Assembly (NCBI GenBank): GCA_902803355.1
Contig: CADCPP010000056.1
Coordinates: forward strand, 1 to 18,102
Origin: an uncultured Lachnospiraceae bacterium
Lineage (GTDB): Bacteria > Bacillota > Clostridia > Lachnospirales > Lachnospiraceae
Length of the DNA: 18,102 nt
Direction: 5' to 3'
Shown: piece after piece, positions 1 to 6,608 of the stretch
Layout: each line of letters begins with the position of its first letter
Position numbering within the stretch: the stretch's first letter is position 1
Notes under the pieces: generated by a model
Told to the model about the DNA's origin: nothing
Database searches by the model: none
What the model saw: only the letters and a program-made list of their open reading frames with translations
Position numbers and translations under genes: made by a program

Positions 1-1
1 A

Positions 2-157
2 CTGACCGAACACCTGAAGGTGAATCCGAAGGATCACCATTCCCGCCGCGGTCTGTTCATGCTCGTCGGCCAGCGCCGCGGCATGCTCGAATACGTGAAG
101 AAGAACGATATCAACGAGTATCGTGATCTGATCCAGAAACTGGGCATCCGCAAGTAA
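2..157 (+). CDS. rpsO: 30S ribosomal protein S15, 3' end only
   Basis: This is the last 51 codons of ribosomal protein S15, which binds 16S rRNA and nucleates the central domain of the small subunit. The frame opening at base 2 reads LTEHLKVNPKDHHSRRGL, then LVGQRR, and ends LGIRK, which is the well-known S15 C-terminal helix region with its HHSRRGL and VGQRR rRNA-contacting motifs. The start lies upstream of the window. A strong terminator follows 7 nt after the stop, and pnp is next, the common rpsO-pnp neighbourhood. Identity is certain; only the 5' end is missing. Confidence 0.96.
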   Translation: MTEHLKVNPKDHHSRRGLFMLVGQRRGMLEYVKKNDINEYRDLIQKLGIRK

Positions 158-164
158 TTCGTCT

Positions 165-200
165 AAAACAGGGTGGAGCATTCCACCCTGTTTTCCGTCT
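165..200 (+). terminator. Rho-independent terminator of rpsO
   Basis: A perfect 13-bp inverted repeat (165-177 with 182-194) with a 4-nt GCAT loop. The A-rich 5' edge pairs with the T-run of the 3' edge, followed by a pyrimidine-rich tail. It lies just after the rpsO stop. I see no good promoter between it and pnp, so some pnp transcription may come from read-through of this terminator. Confidence 0.9.
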
Positions 201-220
201 TTCCCCCATTCATCAAAACA

Positions 221-300
221 GCGGCAGGTGCCCTTCGAGACTTCAAATAAAGCCATATTCATGTCATATGTCCTTATTTGTGGTTTCGAACATCTGCCGC
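221..300 (+). promoter_or_regulatory. Long imperfect stem-loop in the pnp leader
   Basis: The 80 nt ending 10 nt before the pnp ribosome binding site fold back on themselves. Pairs I traced by eye: 221-230 with 291-300 (10 bp, one G-U), 234-238 with 286-290 (5 bp), 239-242 with 282-285 (4 bp including G-U), 244-250 with 274-280 (7 bp) and 254-258 with 266-270 (5 bp), with apical loop 259-265. That is about 31 pairs interrupted by a CCC bulge, a 1x1 mismatch and a small internal loop. There is no U-tract, so it is not a terminator. In E. coli, a leader stem-loop of pnp is cut by RNase III and PNPase then represses its own mRNA; a similar role here is an inference. Confidence 0.6.
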
Positions 301-321
301 GGAAAAAACAAAGGAGTTAAC

Positions 322-2430
322 ATGTACAAAACCTATTCCATGGAACTGGCCGGCCGTACATTGAGCGTCGATATCGGACGTGTGGCCGCTCAGGCAAACG
401 GTGCCGCCTTCATGCATTATGGCGACACTGTCGTTCTTTCTACCGCGGTCTCTTCCGATGCGCCCCGCGACGGCGTGGATTTCTTTCCGCTTACCGTTGA
501 ATATGAAGAGAAGATGTATTCCGTAGGCAAGATCCCCGGCGGCTTCAACAAGCGCGAAGGCAAAGCCAGCGAGCATGCCACTCTGGCCAGCCGCGTGATC
601 GACCGCCCCATGCGTCCGCTGTTTCCGAAGGATTACCGCAACGACGTGACCTTAAGCAACCTCATCATGAGCGTCGATCCGGACTGCAATCCGGACGTGG
701 TCGCCATGCTGGGCTGCTCCATCGCAACAAGCATTTCCGACATTCCTTTTGACGGCCCTATCGCTGCGACGATGGTCGGTCTGGTAGACGGCGAGCTTTG
801 CTTCAATCCCACCGAAGAGCAGCGCCTTGCCTCTGATCTGGCGCTTACCGTCGCGTCGACGGCGGAGAAGGTCATTATGATCGAAGCCGGCGCGAATGAA
901 GTCCCGGAAGATAAAATGTACGAAGCCATCATGGCTGCGCACGAGATGAACCGCAAGATCATCGCCTTTATCCAGACGATCGTGGATGAATGCGGCAAAG
1001 CGAAGAAGACTTATGAAAGCCACGTGGTTCCGGAAGACCTGTACCAGGATATGGTGAGCTTCATCACCCCTGAGGGCATGGAAGAAGCGGTCTTTACGGA
1101 TGAAAAGGCTGTCCGCGACGCCAACATCAAGGCGATCACCGAAAAGCTGAACGAACGCTATGCTGAAAGTCATGAAGAATGGCTGCCTTTTGTGGGCGAA
1201 GCGGTCTACAAGTTCCAGAAGATGACCGTACGCAAGATGATCCTGAAGGATCACAAGCGCCCTGACGGCCGTGCCATGAACCAGATCCGTCCACTGGCTG
1301 CCGAGGTGGATATCCTTCCCAGAGCCCACGGTTCGGCCATGTTTACCCGCGGACAGACTCAGATCCTTGACGCCTGCACGCTTGCCCCTTTAAGCGAAGC
1401 GCAGAAGATCGACGGCCTTGACCGCAAGGTGACCAGCAAGCGCTATATGCACCATTACAATTTCCCGAGCTGGTCGGTCGGTGAGACCAAGCCCAGCCGC
1501 GGACCGGGCCGCCGCGAGATCGGCCACGGCGCTCTTGCCGAACGCGCTCTGATCCCGGTACTGCCCAGTGCTGAAGATTTCCCTTACGCCATTCGCTGCG
1601 TGTCGGAAACCATGGAATCCAACGGATCCACCTCTATGGCCTCCACCTGCGCCTCCTGCATGAGCCTGATGGCTGCCGGCGTTCCCATCAAGACCATGGT
1701 CGGCGGCATCTCCGTCGGTCTTGTGACCGGTGAAACGGATGACGATTATGTGGTCTTGACCGATATTCAGGGTCTTGAAGACTTCTTTGGCGATATGGAC
1801 TTCAAGGTGACCGGTACCCACGAGGGCATCACCGCCATTCAGATGGATATCAAGATCCACGGTCTGACTCCCGCCATCATCAAGGAAGCCCTTTCCCGCA
1901 CCCGCGAAGCGCGTCTCTATATTATGGATGAGGTCATGGCAAAAGCCATCCCCGCTCCCCGTCCCGAGATCAGCAAGTGGGCACCGAAGATCGTTTCCAT
2001 TACCATCGATCCGTCCAAGATCGGCGATGTCATCGGCAAACAGGGCAAAGTCATCAACGAGATCATCGAAGAGACCGGCGTGCAGATCGATATCGAGGAT
2101 GACGGCACCGTTTCTGTGTGCGGTACCGATATGGCCATGATCAACAAGGCCATCAAGATCATTGAGACGATCGTGAACGACGTGGAGGTCGGTCAGATCT
2201 TCCGCGGCAAGGTCGTTCGTCTGATGAACTTCGGTGCGTTCGTCTCGCTCTGCCCCGGCAAGGACGGCCTCGTCCACATCTCCAAGCTGTCCAATAAGCG
2301 CGTTCCCACCGTGGAATCCGTGGTCAAGATCGGCGATGAAGTCGTGGTCAAGGTCGTGGAGATCGATAAGATGGGCCGCGTGAATCTGTCGATGAAAGAC
2401 GTCACGGAAGACGAAAAGAAGACGGTCTGA
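322..2430 (+). CDS. pnp: Polyribonucleotide nucleotidyltransferase (PNPase)
   Basis: A 702-aa phosphorolytic 3'-5' exoribonuclease that degrades RNA to nucleoside diphosphates and can add heteropolymeric tails; it acts as a cytoplasmic trimer. Domain order is complete: first RNase PH core (about 10-225), helical linker, second RNase PH core with GRREIGHGALAERAL (about 396-410) and the acidic GDMD metal site (490-493), KH domain with GKQG near residue 572, and S1 domain (about 623-693, FGAFV and GLVHIS). Length is normal for the family. The start at 322 is chosen because AAGGAG lies at 311-316 and the protein then begins MYKTYSMELAGR; an in-frame ATG at 268 would add 18 unrelated residues and lies inside the leader hairpin. 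It is flanked by terminators on both sides, so it may be effectively monocistronic. Confidence 0.98.
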   Translation: MYKTYSMELAGRTLSVDIGRVAAQANGAAFMHYGDTVVLSTAVSSDAPRDGVDFFPLTVEYEEKMYSVGKIPGGFNKREGKASEHATLASRVIDRPMRPLFPKDYRNDVTLSNLIMSVDPDCNPDVVAMLGCSIATSISDIPFDGPIAATMVGLVDGELCFNPTEEQRLASDLALTVASTAEKVIMIEAGANEVPEDKMYEAIMAAHEMNRKIIAFIQTIVDECGKAKKTYESHVVPEDLYQDMVSFITPEGMEEAVFTDEKAVRDANIKAITEKLNERYAESHEEWLPFVGEAVYKFQKMTVRKMILKDHKRPDGRAMNQIRPLAAEVDILPRAHGSAMFTRGQTQILDACTLAPLSEAQKIDGLDRKVTSKRYMHHYNFPSWSVGETKPSRGPGRREIGHGALAERALIPVLPSAEDFPYAIRCVSETMESNGSTSMASTCASCMSLMAAGVPIKTMVGGISVGLVTGETDDDYVVLTDIQGLEDFFGDMDFKVTGTHEGITAIQMDIKIHGLTPAIIKEALSRTREARLYIMDEVMAKAIPAPRPEISKWAPKIVSITIDPSKIGDVIGKQGKVINEIIEETGVQIDIEDDGTVSVCGTDMAMINKAIKIIETIVNDVEVGQIFRGKVVRLMNFGAFVSLCPGKDGLVHISKLSNKRVPTVESVVKIGDEVVVKVVEIDKMGRVNLSMKDVTEDEKKTV

Positions 2431-2444
2431 TAATTTTCTGAATA

Positions 2445-2488
2445 AAAAAACGCCTGTCAAGAAAAAATACTTGACAGGCGTTTTTTCC
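2445..2488 (+). terminator. Rho-independent terminator of pnp
   Basis: A perfect 17-bp inverted repeat, 2445-2461 with 2470-2486, around an A-rich 8-nt loop, with a run of six T at the end of the 3' arm. The 5' edge is an A-run, so it could also work on the other strand. Its 3' arm contains TTGACA, which also serves as a candidate -35 box for the next operon. Confidence 0.93.
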
Positions 2489-2499
2489 TGTGTTATTTT
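2471..2499 (+). promoter_or_regulatory. Sigma-A type promoter for ylxM-ffh operon
   Basis: Perfect -35 TTGACA at 2471-2476, a 17-nt spacer, and -10 TATTTT at 2494-2499 preceded by TG at 2491-2492, giving an extended -10. The -35 box lies inside the 3' arm of the pnp terminator. The predicted transcript start, about 2506, leaves roughly 30 nt of leader before the chosen ylxM start. Confidence 0.75.
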
Positions 2500-2535
2500 A
2501 TACAGGCCGTGCGTCATGCGGCAAAAGGGAAGGCA

Positions 2536-2877
2536 ATGGACAAGCTCGGAAAAGAAAGTCTTTTATATGATTTCTACGGTGAACTGCTCACGAAGCGTCA
2601 GCAGGAGATCTACGAGAATGTCCGTTTCGGAGACCTGAGCCTTTCGGAAGCGGCAGAGACCTACGGTATCAGCCGTCAGGGAATCCACGACATGATCCGC
2701 CGCAGCGAAAGCGCGCTGGAGGCTTATGAAGAAAAGCTCGGCCTTGTGCAGAAGTTTCTCGACAACCGCAGGGATGTAGGGGCGATCCGCACGCTTGCCG
2801 AGAGGATCAGAACCACTCAGGATCTAAGCCTGCTGAATGAGATCTCCGCGCTTGCGCAGCGGATCGAAGACCGGTAA
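2536..2877 (+). CDS. ylxM: YlxM/p13-family helix-turn-helix protein, SRP-associated
   Basis: A 113-aa putative DNA-binding protein of the UPF0122 (YlxM/p13) family, almost always found directly before ffh. The family has been linked to the signal recognition particle pathway; its exact role is not settled. The N-terminal half contains LTKRQQEIYE, then SEAAETYGISRQGIHDMIRR, a sigma-70 region 4-like helix-turn-helix; the C-terminal half is helical. I chose the ATG at 2536 because AAGGGAAGG stands directly upstream. The in-frame ATG at 2509 would sit only a few bases from the predicted transcript start and has no binding site. The stop is 24 nt before ffh. Confidence 0.92.
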   Translation: MDKLGKESLLYDFYGELLTKRQQEIYENVRFGDLSLSEAAETYGISRQGIHDMIRRSESALEAYEEKLGLVQKFLDNRRDVGAIRTLAERIRTTQDLSLLNEISALAQRIEDR

Positions 2878-2901
2878 CTTTTTTGGTAAAGGCAGATTGG
2901 T

Positions 2902-4245
2902 ATGGCATTTGAAAGCTTAGCCGACAAATTGCAGAATACGTTTAAGAAGCTGACCGACAAGGGCCTGCTGACCGAAGCTGACGTAAAAAGCGCCATGCGG
3001 GAGGTCAAGCTGGCTCTGCTGGAAGCCGATGTCAACTACAAAGTCGTCAAAGACTTTGTGAAGCGCGTGGAAGAGCGTGCCGTCGGCAGCGAGGTCATGA
3101 ACTCCCTGACGCCCGGCCAGCAGGTCATCAAGATCGTCAACGAAGAGCTGATCGCTTCAATGGGTTCGGAACCGACGGAGCTTAAGCTTCTGCCCAGAAA
3201 TGAGGTCACCGTCCTGCTGATGGCGGGTCTTCAGGGTTCCGGTAAAACAACGTCCAGTGCGAAGCTGGCGGCGCAGCTTCGCAAAAGGAAAGAGAGAAAT
3301 CCCCTTCTTGTTGCCTGCGATATCTACCGGCCCGCCGCTATCGATCAGCTGAAGCGGAACGGCGAAAAGCTGTCCGTGCCCGTGTTTTCACCCGGAACGG
3401 ACTTCAGCGTCCCGGACATCGCGCGCATGGCAATGAAGGAAGCGGAAGAGAAGCACTACAATCTGGTCATCCTGGATACCGCAGGCCGTCTGCATGTCGA
3501 CGATTCCATGATGGAAGAGCTGGAAGATCTGAAGGCTGCGGTCCCCGTCACACAGACGATCCTTGTCGTGGACGCCATGACCGGCCAGGATGCCGTCAAT
3601 GTTGCGACGAGCTTCAATGACCGCATCGGGATCGACGGCGTCATCCTGACGAAGCTTGACGGCGATGCCAGAGGCGGCGCAGCGCTTTCGGTAAGGTCCG
3701 TGACCGGCAAACCCATCTTTTATGCCGGCATGGGGGAAAAGCTGGAGGATCTGGAAGTCTTTTCCCCGACCCGCATGGCGAACCGCATCCTGGGGATGGG
3801 AGACGTCTTAAGCCTGATCGAGAAAGCGCAGAACGCCGATCTTGACGAAGAAGCCTCGCTGGAAGCCTACCGCAAGCTGAAGAAAAATGAATTCGACCTG
3901 GAAGATTTCCTGACTCAGATGCGGCAGATGAACAAGATGGGCGGGATCGGGGAGATCCTGAAGATGATCCCCGGCGTCGGAAAGAACTTAAGAGGCGCGC
4001 AGCTTCCGGATGATAAGTCCATGAAGCATGTGGAGGCCATCATCCTGTCGATGACGCCGGAAGAGCGGCACCGCCCCGACAAGATCACGCCGCCCCGCAA
4101 ACGCCGCATCGCCATAGGCTCCGGCACCACCGTGCAGGATGTCAACCGTCTGCTGAAGCAGTTCGAACAAAGCCGCCAGATGATGAAGCAGATGAGCGGC
4201 AAGATGGGAAAGAAAGGCCGTATGCCTTTTAAGCTTCCCTTTTAA
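2902..4245 (+). CDS. ffh: Signal recognition particle protein Ffh (SRP54)
   Basis: A 447-aa GTPase that, with SRP RNA, binds signal sequences on nascent chains and delivers ribosomes to FtsY at the membrane. N domain (about 1-85, ALLEADVNYKVV), G domain with P-loop GLQGSGKTT near 107-115, DTAGRL near 191, TKLDGDARGG, and a methionine-rich M domain (about 300-447, with GSGTTVQDVNRLLKQF followed by MMKQM repeats). Length is typical. In the SRP RNA-binding segment the usual SRxKRIAxGSG reads PPRKRRIAIGSG, so the leading Ser is Pro, a small variation. The ribosome binding site is modest (AAAGG at 2887-2891). It follows ylxM, the conserved order. Confidence 0.98.
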   Translation: MAFESLADKLQNTFKKLTDKGLLTEADVKSAMREVKLALLEADVNYKVVKDFVKRVEERAVGSEVMNSLTPGQQVIKIVNEELIASMGSEPTELKLLPRNEVTVLLMAGLQGSGKTTSSAKLAAQLRKRKERNPLLVACDIYRPAAIDQLKRNGEKLSVPVFSPGTDFSVPDIARMAMKEAEEKHYNLVILDTAGRLHVDDSMMEELEDLKAAVPVTQTILVVDAMTGQDAVNVATSFNDRIGIDGVILTKLDGDARGGAALSVRSVTGKPIFYAGMGEKLEDLEVFSPTRMANRILGMGDVLSLIEKAQNADLDEEASLEAYRKLKKNEFDLEDFLTQMRQMNKMGGIGEILKMIPGVGKNLRGAQLPDDKSMKHVEAIILSMTPEERHRPDKITPPRKRRIAIGSGTTVQDVNRLLKQFEQSRQMMKQMSGKMGKKGRMPFKLPF

Positions 4246-4254
4246 GCAAGTTTC

Positions 4255-4293
4255 TAAGTCCGAGTGACTTAAGATATTTAGGCAGCATTGCCT
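4255..4293 (+). other. Two small hairpins in the ffh-rpsP gap
   Basis: The 69-nt gap holds two short inverted repeats: 4255-4260 with 4266-4271 (6 bp, loop CGAGT) and 4280-4284 with 4289-4293 (5 bp, loop GCAT). Neither has a T-run, so they are not terminators. They could shape a leader for rpsP or simply mark an mRNA processing point. I see no convincing promoter here. Confidence 0.3.
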
Positions 4294-4314
4294 GATCAAT
4301 TGGAGGATAAAACC

Positions 4315-4557
4315 ATGTCAGTAAAAATTCGTCTGACCCGTCTGGGCAAGAAGAAACAACCCACTTATCGTGTGATCGTAGCGGATGAGCGCGCTCCCCG
4401 CGACGGCCGTTTTATTGATGAACTCGGCTTCTATGATCCCACCCAGGAGCCCAGCGTGGTCAAAATCGATACGGAGAAGGCCAAAGACTGGATCGCGAAA
4501 GGCGCAAAGCCCACCGATACTGTTGCTAAGCTTCTGAAGATCGCCGGCCTTGAATAA
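4315..4557 (+). CDS. rpsP: 30S ribosomal protein S16
   Basis: An 80-aa small-subunit protein binding the 5' domain of 16S rRNA. The sequence begins MSVKIRLTRLGKKKQP, then YRVIVADERAPRDGRFI and LGFYDPTQ, all hallmark S16 motifs, and its length is typical of bacterial S16. The ATG at 4315 follows TGGAGG at 4301-4306; an in-frame upstream start at 4288 lies before this site and would add nine unconserved residues. It sits between ffh and khpA in the standard order. Confidence 0.98.
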   Translation: MSVKIRLTRLGKKKQPTYRVIVADERAPRDGRFIDELGFYDPTQEPSVVKIDTEKAKDWIAKGAKPTDTVAKLLKIAGLE

Positions 4558-4574
4558 GGCACGAGGTGACCTTC

Positions 4575-4802
4575 ATGAAAGAATTGGTCGAAGTGATCGC
4601 GAAAGCCCTGGTGTCCCATCCGGAGGCTGTCGTTGTCACAGAGAAAACGGTTAACGACGAGATCGTTCTGACCTTGTCCGTTGATCCGTCCGATATGGGC
4701 AAAGTGATCGGCAAACAGGGACGCATCGCGAAGGCGATCCGCACGGTCCTGAAGGCGCAGGCGATCCGCGACGACGTTCGCGTCTCATTGGATATCGACT
4801 GA
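4575..4802 (+). CDS. khpA: KH-domain RNA-binding protein KhpA
   Basis: A 75-aa single-KH protein (YlqC family). KhpA pairs with KhpB/EloR/Jag in other Firmicutes and binds many transcripts, influencing cell elongation and division. The KH signature GKVIGKQGRIAKAIR with its GKQG loop is clear. The ATG at 4575 is preceded at good spacing by GAGGTG (4563-4568); an upstream GTG at 4566 lies inside that site. It begins MKELVEVIAKALV like its relatives. The TGA shares one base with the rimM ATG, so the two are translationally coupled. Confidence 0.95.
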   Translation: MKELVEVIAKALVSHPEAVVVTEKTVNDEIVLTLSVDPSDMGKVIGKQGRIAKAIRTVLKAQAIRDDVRVSLDID

Positions 4803-5323
4803 TGGAACCTTATTTACGCGTAGGCGTCTTTGCGTCGACACACGGCGTAAAAGGCGAGATCAGCGTATTTCCCACAGTTGACGATCTGAGCCGCTTTAAA
4901 CAGCTGAAACGCGTTTATTTCGAGACCCGTGAGGGCATGCGGGAGCAGACGGTGGAGAGCGTGCGTTTCCATAAAGGCATGGCGCTGCTTAAGCTTGCCG
5001 GTCTTAATGACATGGACGCCGTCCTGCCGTACAAGGGGCTCTCGCTCTATGTCGCGAGGGAAGACGCTGTGCCGCTCCCGGAGGGCCGCTATTATATCGC
5101 GGACCTTTTGGGCTGCCGTGTTCTGACGGACGACGGCCGCGAATTAGGCGTCTTAAAGGACGTTCTGGAGACCGGCGCGAATGATGTTTTCCTGGTTAAC
5201 GGCATGAAGGACGGCAAGCCGAAGGACTATCTGATCCCTCACATTCCGCAGTGCGTTCTGCAGGTGGATATCGAACGATCTGTGATCACCGTACATCTGC
5301 TGGATGGTCTGGAGGAGCTATGA
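4802..5323 (+). CDS. rimM: 16S rRNA processing protein RimM
   Basis: A 173-aa assembly factor for the head of the 30S subunit that works with S19. N-terminal RimM beta-barrel (about 1-82, VGVFASTHGVKGEISVFP) and C-terminal PRC-barrel (about 95-170, YYIADLLGCRV, GANDVFLV, YLIPHIP). Length is usual. It overlaps khpA by one base and trmD by four (ATGA). Identity rests on the N-terminal GxxxxxHGxKGE motif, the PRC barrel and the invariant neighbour trmD. Confidence 0.97.
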   Translation: MEPYLRVGVFASTHGVKGEISVFPTVDDLSRFKQLKRVYFETREGMREQTVESVRFHKGMALLKLAGLNDMDAVLPYKGLSLYVAREDAVPLPEGRYYIADLLGCRVLTDDGRELGVLKDVLETGANDVFLVNGMKDGKPKDYLIPHIPQCVLQVDIERSVITVHLLDGLEEL

Positions 5324-6078
5324 ACTTCATCGTACTGACGCTTTTTCCGGAAATGATCGAACAGGGGATCGGCACCAGCATTACCGGCCGCGCGCTTGCT
5401 CAGGGAACGATCCGGCTGAAAACGATCAATATCCGCGATTATTCGCATGACCGCTACGGTCACGTCGATGACTACCCTTACGGCGGCGGTGCAGGCATGG
5501 TCATGATGGCGCCGCCCATCTACGAGGCATGGGAGAGCGCCGTAAGCGGTCTTCCCAAAAAGCCCAGGCTGATCTACGTCACCCCGCAGGGGAAGGTATT
5601 CAACCAGGCCATGGCCAAAGAACTGGCACAGGAAGACGATCTGGTGATCCTCTGCGGTCACTACGAAGGCGTAGATGAAAGGGTCCTTGAAGAGCTTAAG
5701 GCGGAACCGGTATCGATCGGAGATTATGTCCTGACCGGAGGCGAGCTGCCGGCCATGGTGATGATCGATGCGATCTCCCGGATGGTCCCGGGCGTCCTGT
5801 CCAATGAGGAATCCGGAGAAGAAGAGTCGTTTATGAACGGACTTCTGGAGTATCCGCAGTACACCCGCCCGGATGTCTTTATGGGCCGGGAAGTGCCGGA
5901 AGTGTTAAAGAGCGGCCATCATGCCAATATCGCGCGCTGGAGAAGAGATCAGTCCCTGCTTCGTACGCTGAACACCCGTCCCGAACTGCTTAACGATGTA
6001 GTTTTGGACAAAAAAGACAAAATTTTTCTTGAAAACGTAAAAACAGCTTGCAATTTGGCGGATGATATGATAAATTAA
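5320..6078 (+). CDS. trmD: tRNA (guanine-37-N1)-methyltransferase TrmD
   Basis: A 252-aa SPOUT methyltransferase that makes m1G37 next to the anticodon from S-adenosylmethionine, preventing +1 frameshifts. It begins MNFIVLTLFPEM; DYPYGGGAGMVM (51-62), CGHYEGVDER (112-121) and SIGDYVLTGGE (132-142) form the trefoil-knot cofactor site. Arg154 is present. The position equivalent to the proposed general base Asp169 is Glu here (the EEESF stretch, residues 167-171). The ATG at 5320 overlaps the rimM stop by 4 nt and has GGAGG (5311-5315) ahead; an in-frame start at 5251 would lie inside rimM. Confidence 0.98.
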   Translation: MNFIVLTLFPEMIEQGIGTSITGRALAQGTIRLKTINIRDYSHDRYGHVDDYPYGGGAGMVMMAPPIYEAWESAVSGLPKKPRLIYVTPQGKVFNQAMAKELAQEDDLVILCGHYEGVDERVLEELKAEPVSIGDYVLTGGELPAMVMIDAISRMVPGVLSNEESGEEESFMNGLLEYPQYTRPDVFMGREVPEVLKSGHHANIARWRRDQSLLRTLNTRPELLNDVVLDKKDKIFLENVKTACNLADDMIN

Positions 6079-6093
6079 TCCGCGTGTCATTTC

Positions 6094-6135
6094 AAGGAGC
6101 GGTCCGCTTCCGCTACAGGCGGTATGAACGTCCTT
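6094..6135 (+). promoter_or_regulatory. Candidate ribosomal protein L19 leader
   Basis: The 73-nt gap before rplS can form an outer stem AAGGA (6094-6098) with TCCTT (6131-6135). It encloses GC-rich repeats: GCGG (6099-6102 and 6119-6122) and CCGC (6104-6107 and 6110-6113), of which 6110-6113 with 6119-6122 makes a hairpin with a TACAG loop. Firmicutes are known to carry an L19 leader that controls rplS; this position and size fit. I cannot match it to the family model from memory, so the call is tentative. Confidence 0.45.
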
Positions 6136-6151
6136 TTCTAGGGAGGAAATT

Positions 6152-6499
6152 ATGAACGACATCATCAAGAAAATTGAAGACGAACAGCTCAAAGAGAACG
6201 TCGGCAATTTCCGTGTAGGCGATACCGTCCGGGTATATGCCAAGATCAAAGAAGGTACCCGTGAACGTATCCAGATGTTCGAAGGCATCGTGATCAAGAG
6301 ACAGAACGGCGGGGCCCGCGAGACCTTTACCGTGCGCAAGATCTCCAACGGCGTAGGCGTGGAAAAGACCTGGCCGCTGCACACTCCTTTGATCGATCAT
6401 GTGGATGTTATCCGCAAGGGTAAAGTCCGCCGCGCACGTCTTACCTATCTGCGCGACCGCATCGGCAAAGCCGCGAAGGTCAAAGAAGCCCTTCGGTGA
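6152..6499 (+). CDS. rplS: 50S ribosomal protein L19
   Basis: A 115-aa large-subunit protein at the 30S-50S interface. It shows VGDTVRVYAKIKEGTRERIQ, FEGIVIKRQNGG, and ERTWP-type VEKTWPLHTPLID, all diagnostic, followed by GKVRRARLTYLRDRIGKAAKV. Length is standard. GGGAGG at 6140-6145 sets the ATG at 6152. It is the last gene of the ribosomal/SRP operon: a strong terminator follows. Confidence 0.98.
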   Translation: MNDIIKKIEDEQLKENVGNFRVGDTVRVYAKIKEGTRERIQMFEGIVIKRQNGGARETFTVRKISNGVGVEKTWPLHTPLIDHVDVIRKGKVRRARLTYLRDRIGKAAKVKEALR

Positions 6500-6515
6500 T
6501 CTGATCCATCCGATG

Positions 6516-6549
6516 AAAAAGAGCGTTCCTCCCGGAGCGCTCTTTTTTT
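6516..6549 (+). terminator. Rho-independent terminator of rplS
   Basis: A 14-bp stem, 6516-6529 with 6534-6547, containing one G-U pair and a TCCC loop, with seven T at its 3' edge (6543-6549). It ends the ylxM-rplS operon just before a new promoter. Confidence 0.93.
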
Positions 6550-6558
6550 CTGTCCATC

Positions 6559-6587
6559 TTGCTATTTTTACGGAAGTAAAGTATACT
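6559..6587 (+). promoter_or_regulatory. Promoter of the signal peptidase/rbgA operon
   Basis: -35 TTGCTA at 6559-6564, exactly 17 nt, then -10 TATACT at 6582-6587. This is a good sigma-A match placed between the rplS terminator and the first signal peptidase gene, about 15 nt before its leader and ribosome binding site. Confidence 0.75.
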
Positions 6588-6608
6588 CTTTCCTCGAAAG
6601 GAGCAGCC

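Noticed and set aside
268..321. Upstream in-frame ATG for pnp adding 18 residues
   Set aside because: No ribosome binding site, lies inside the leader hairpin, extra residues not like PNPase; ATG at 322 has AAGGAG.
652..1329. Antisense open frame of 225 codons opposite pnp
   Set aside because: No recognisable family, composition of a shadow frame, covers the conserved first RNase PH core.
1390..2517. Antisense open frame of 375 codons opposite pnp
   Set aside because: His/Asp-rich, low-complexity composition typical of the reverse frame of a GC-rich gene; no domain, and it lies opposite the conserved catalytic, KH and S1 domains.
6399..6608. Longer start of the first signal peptidase, overlapping rplS
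   Set aside because: Would read through the rplS terminator and promoter; extra residues do not resemble the family; RBS fits ATG 6609.
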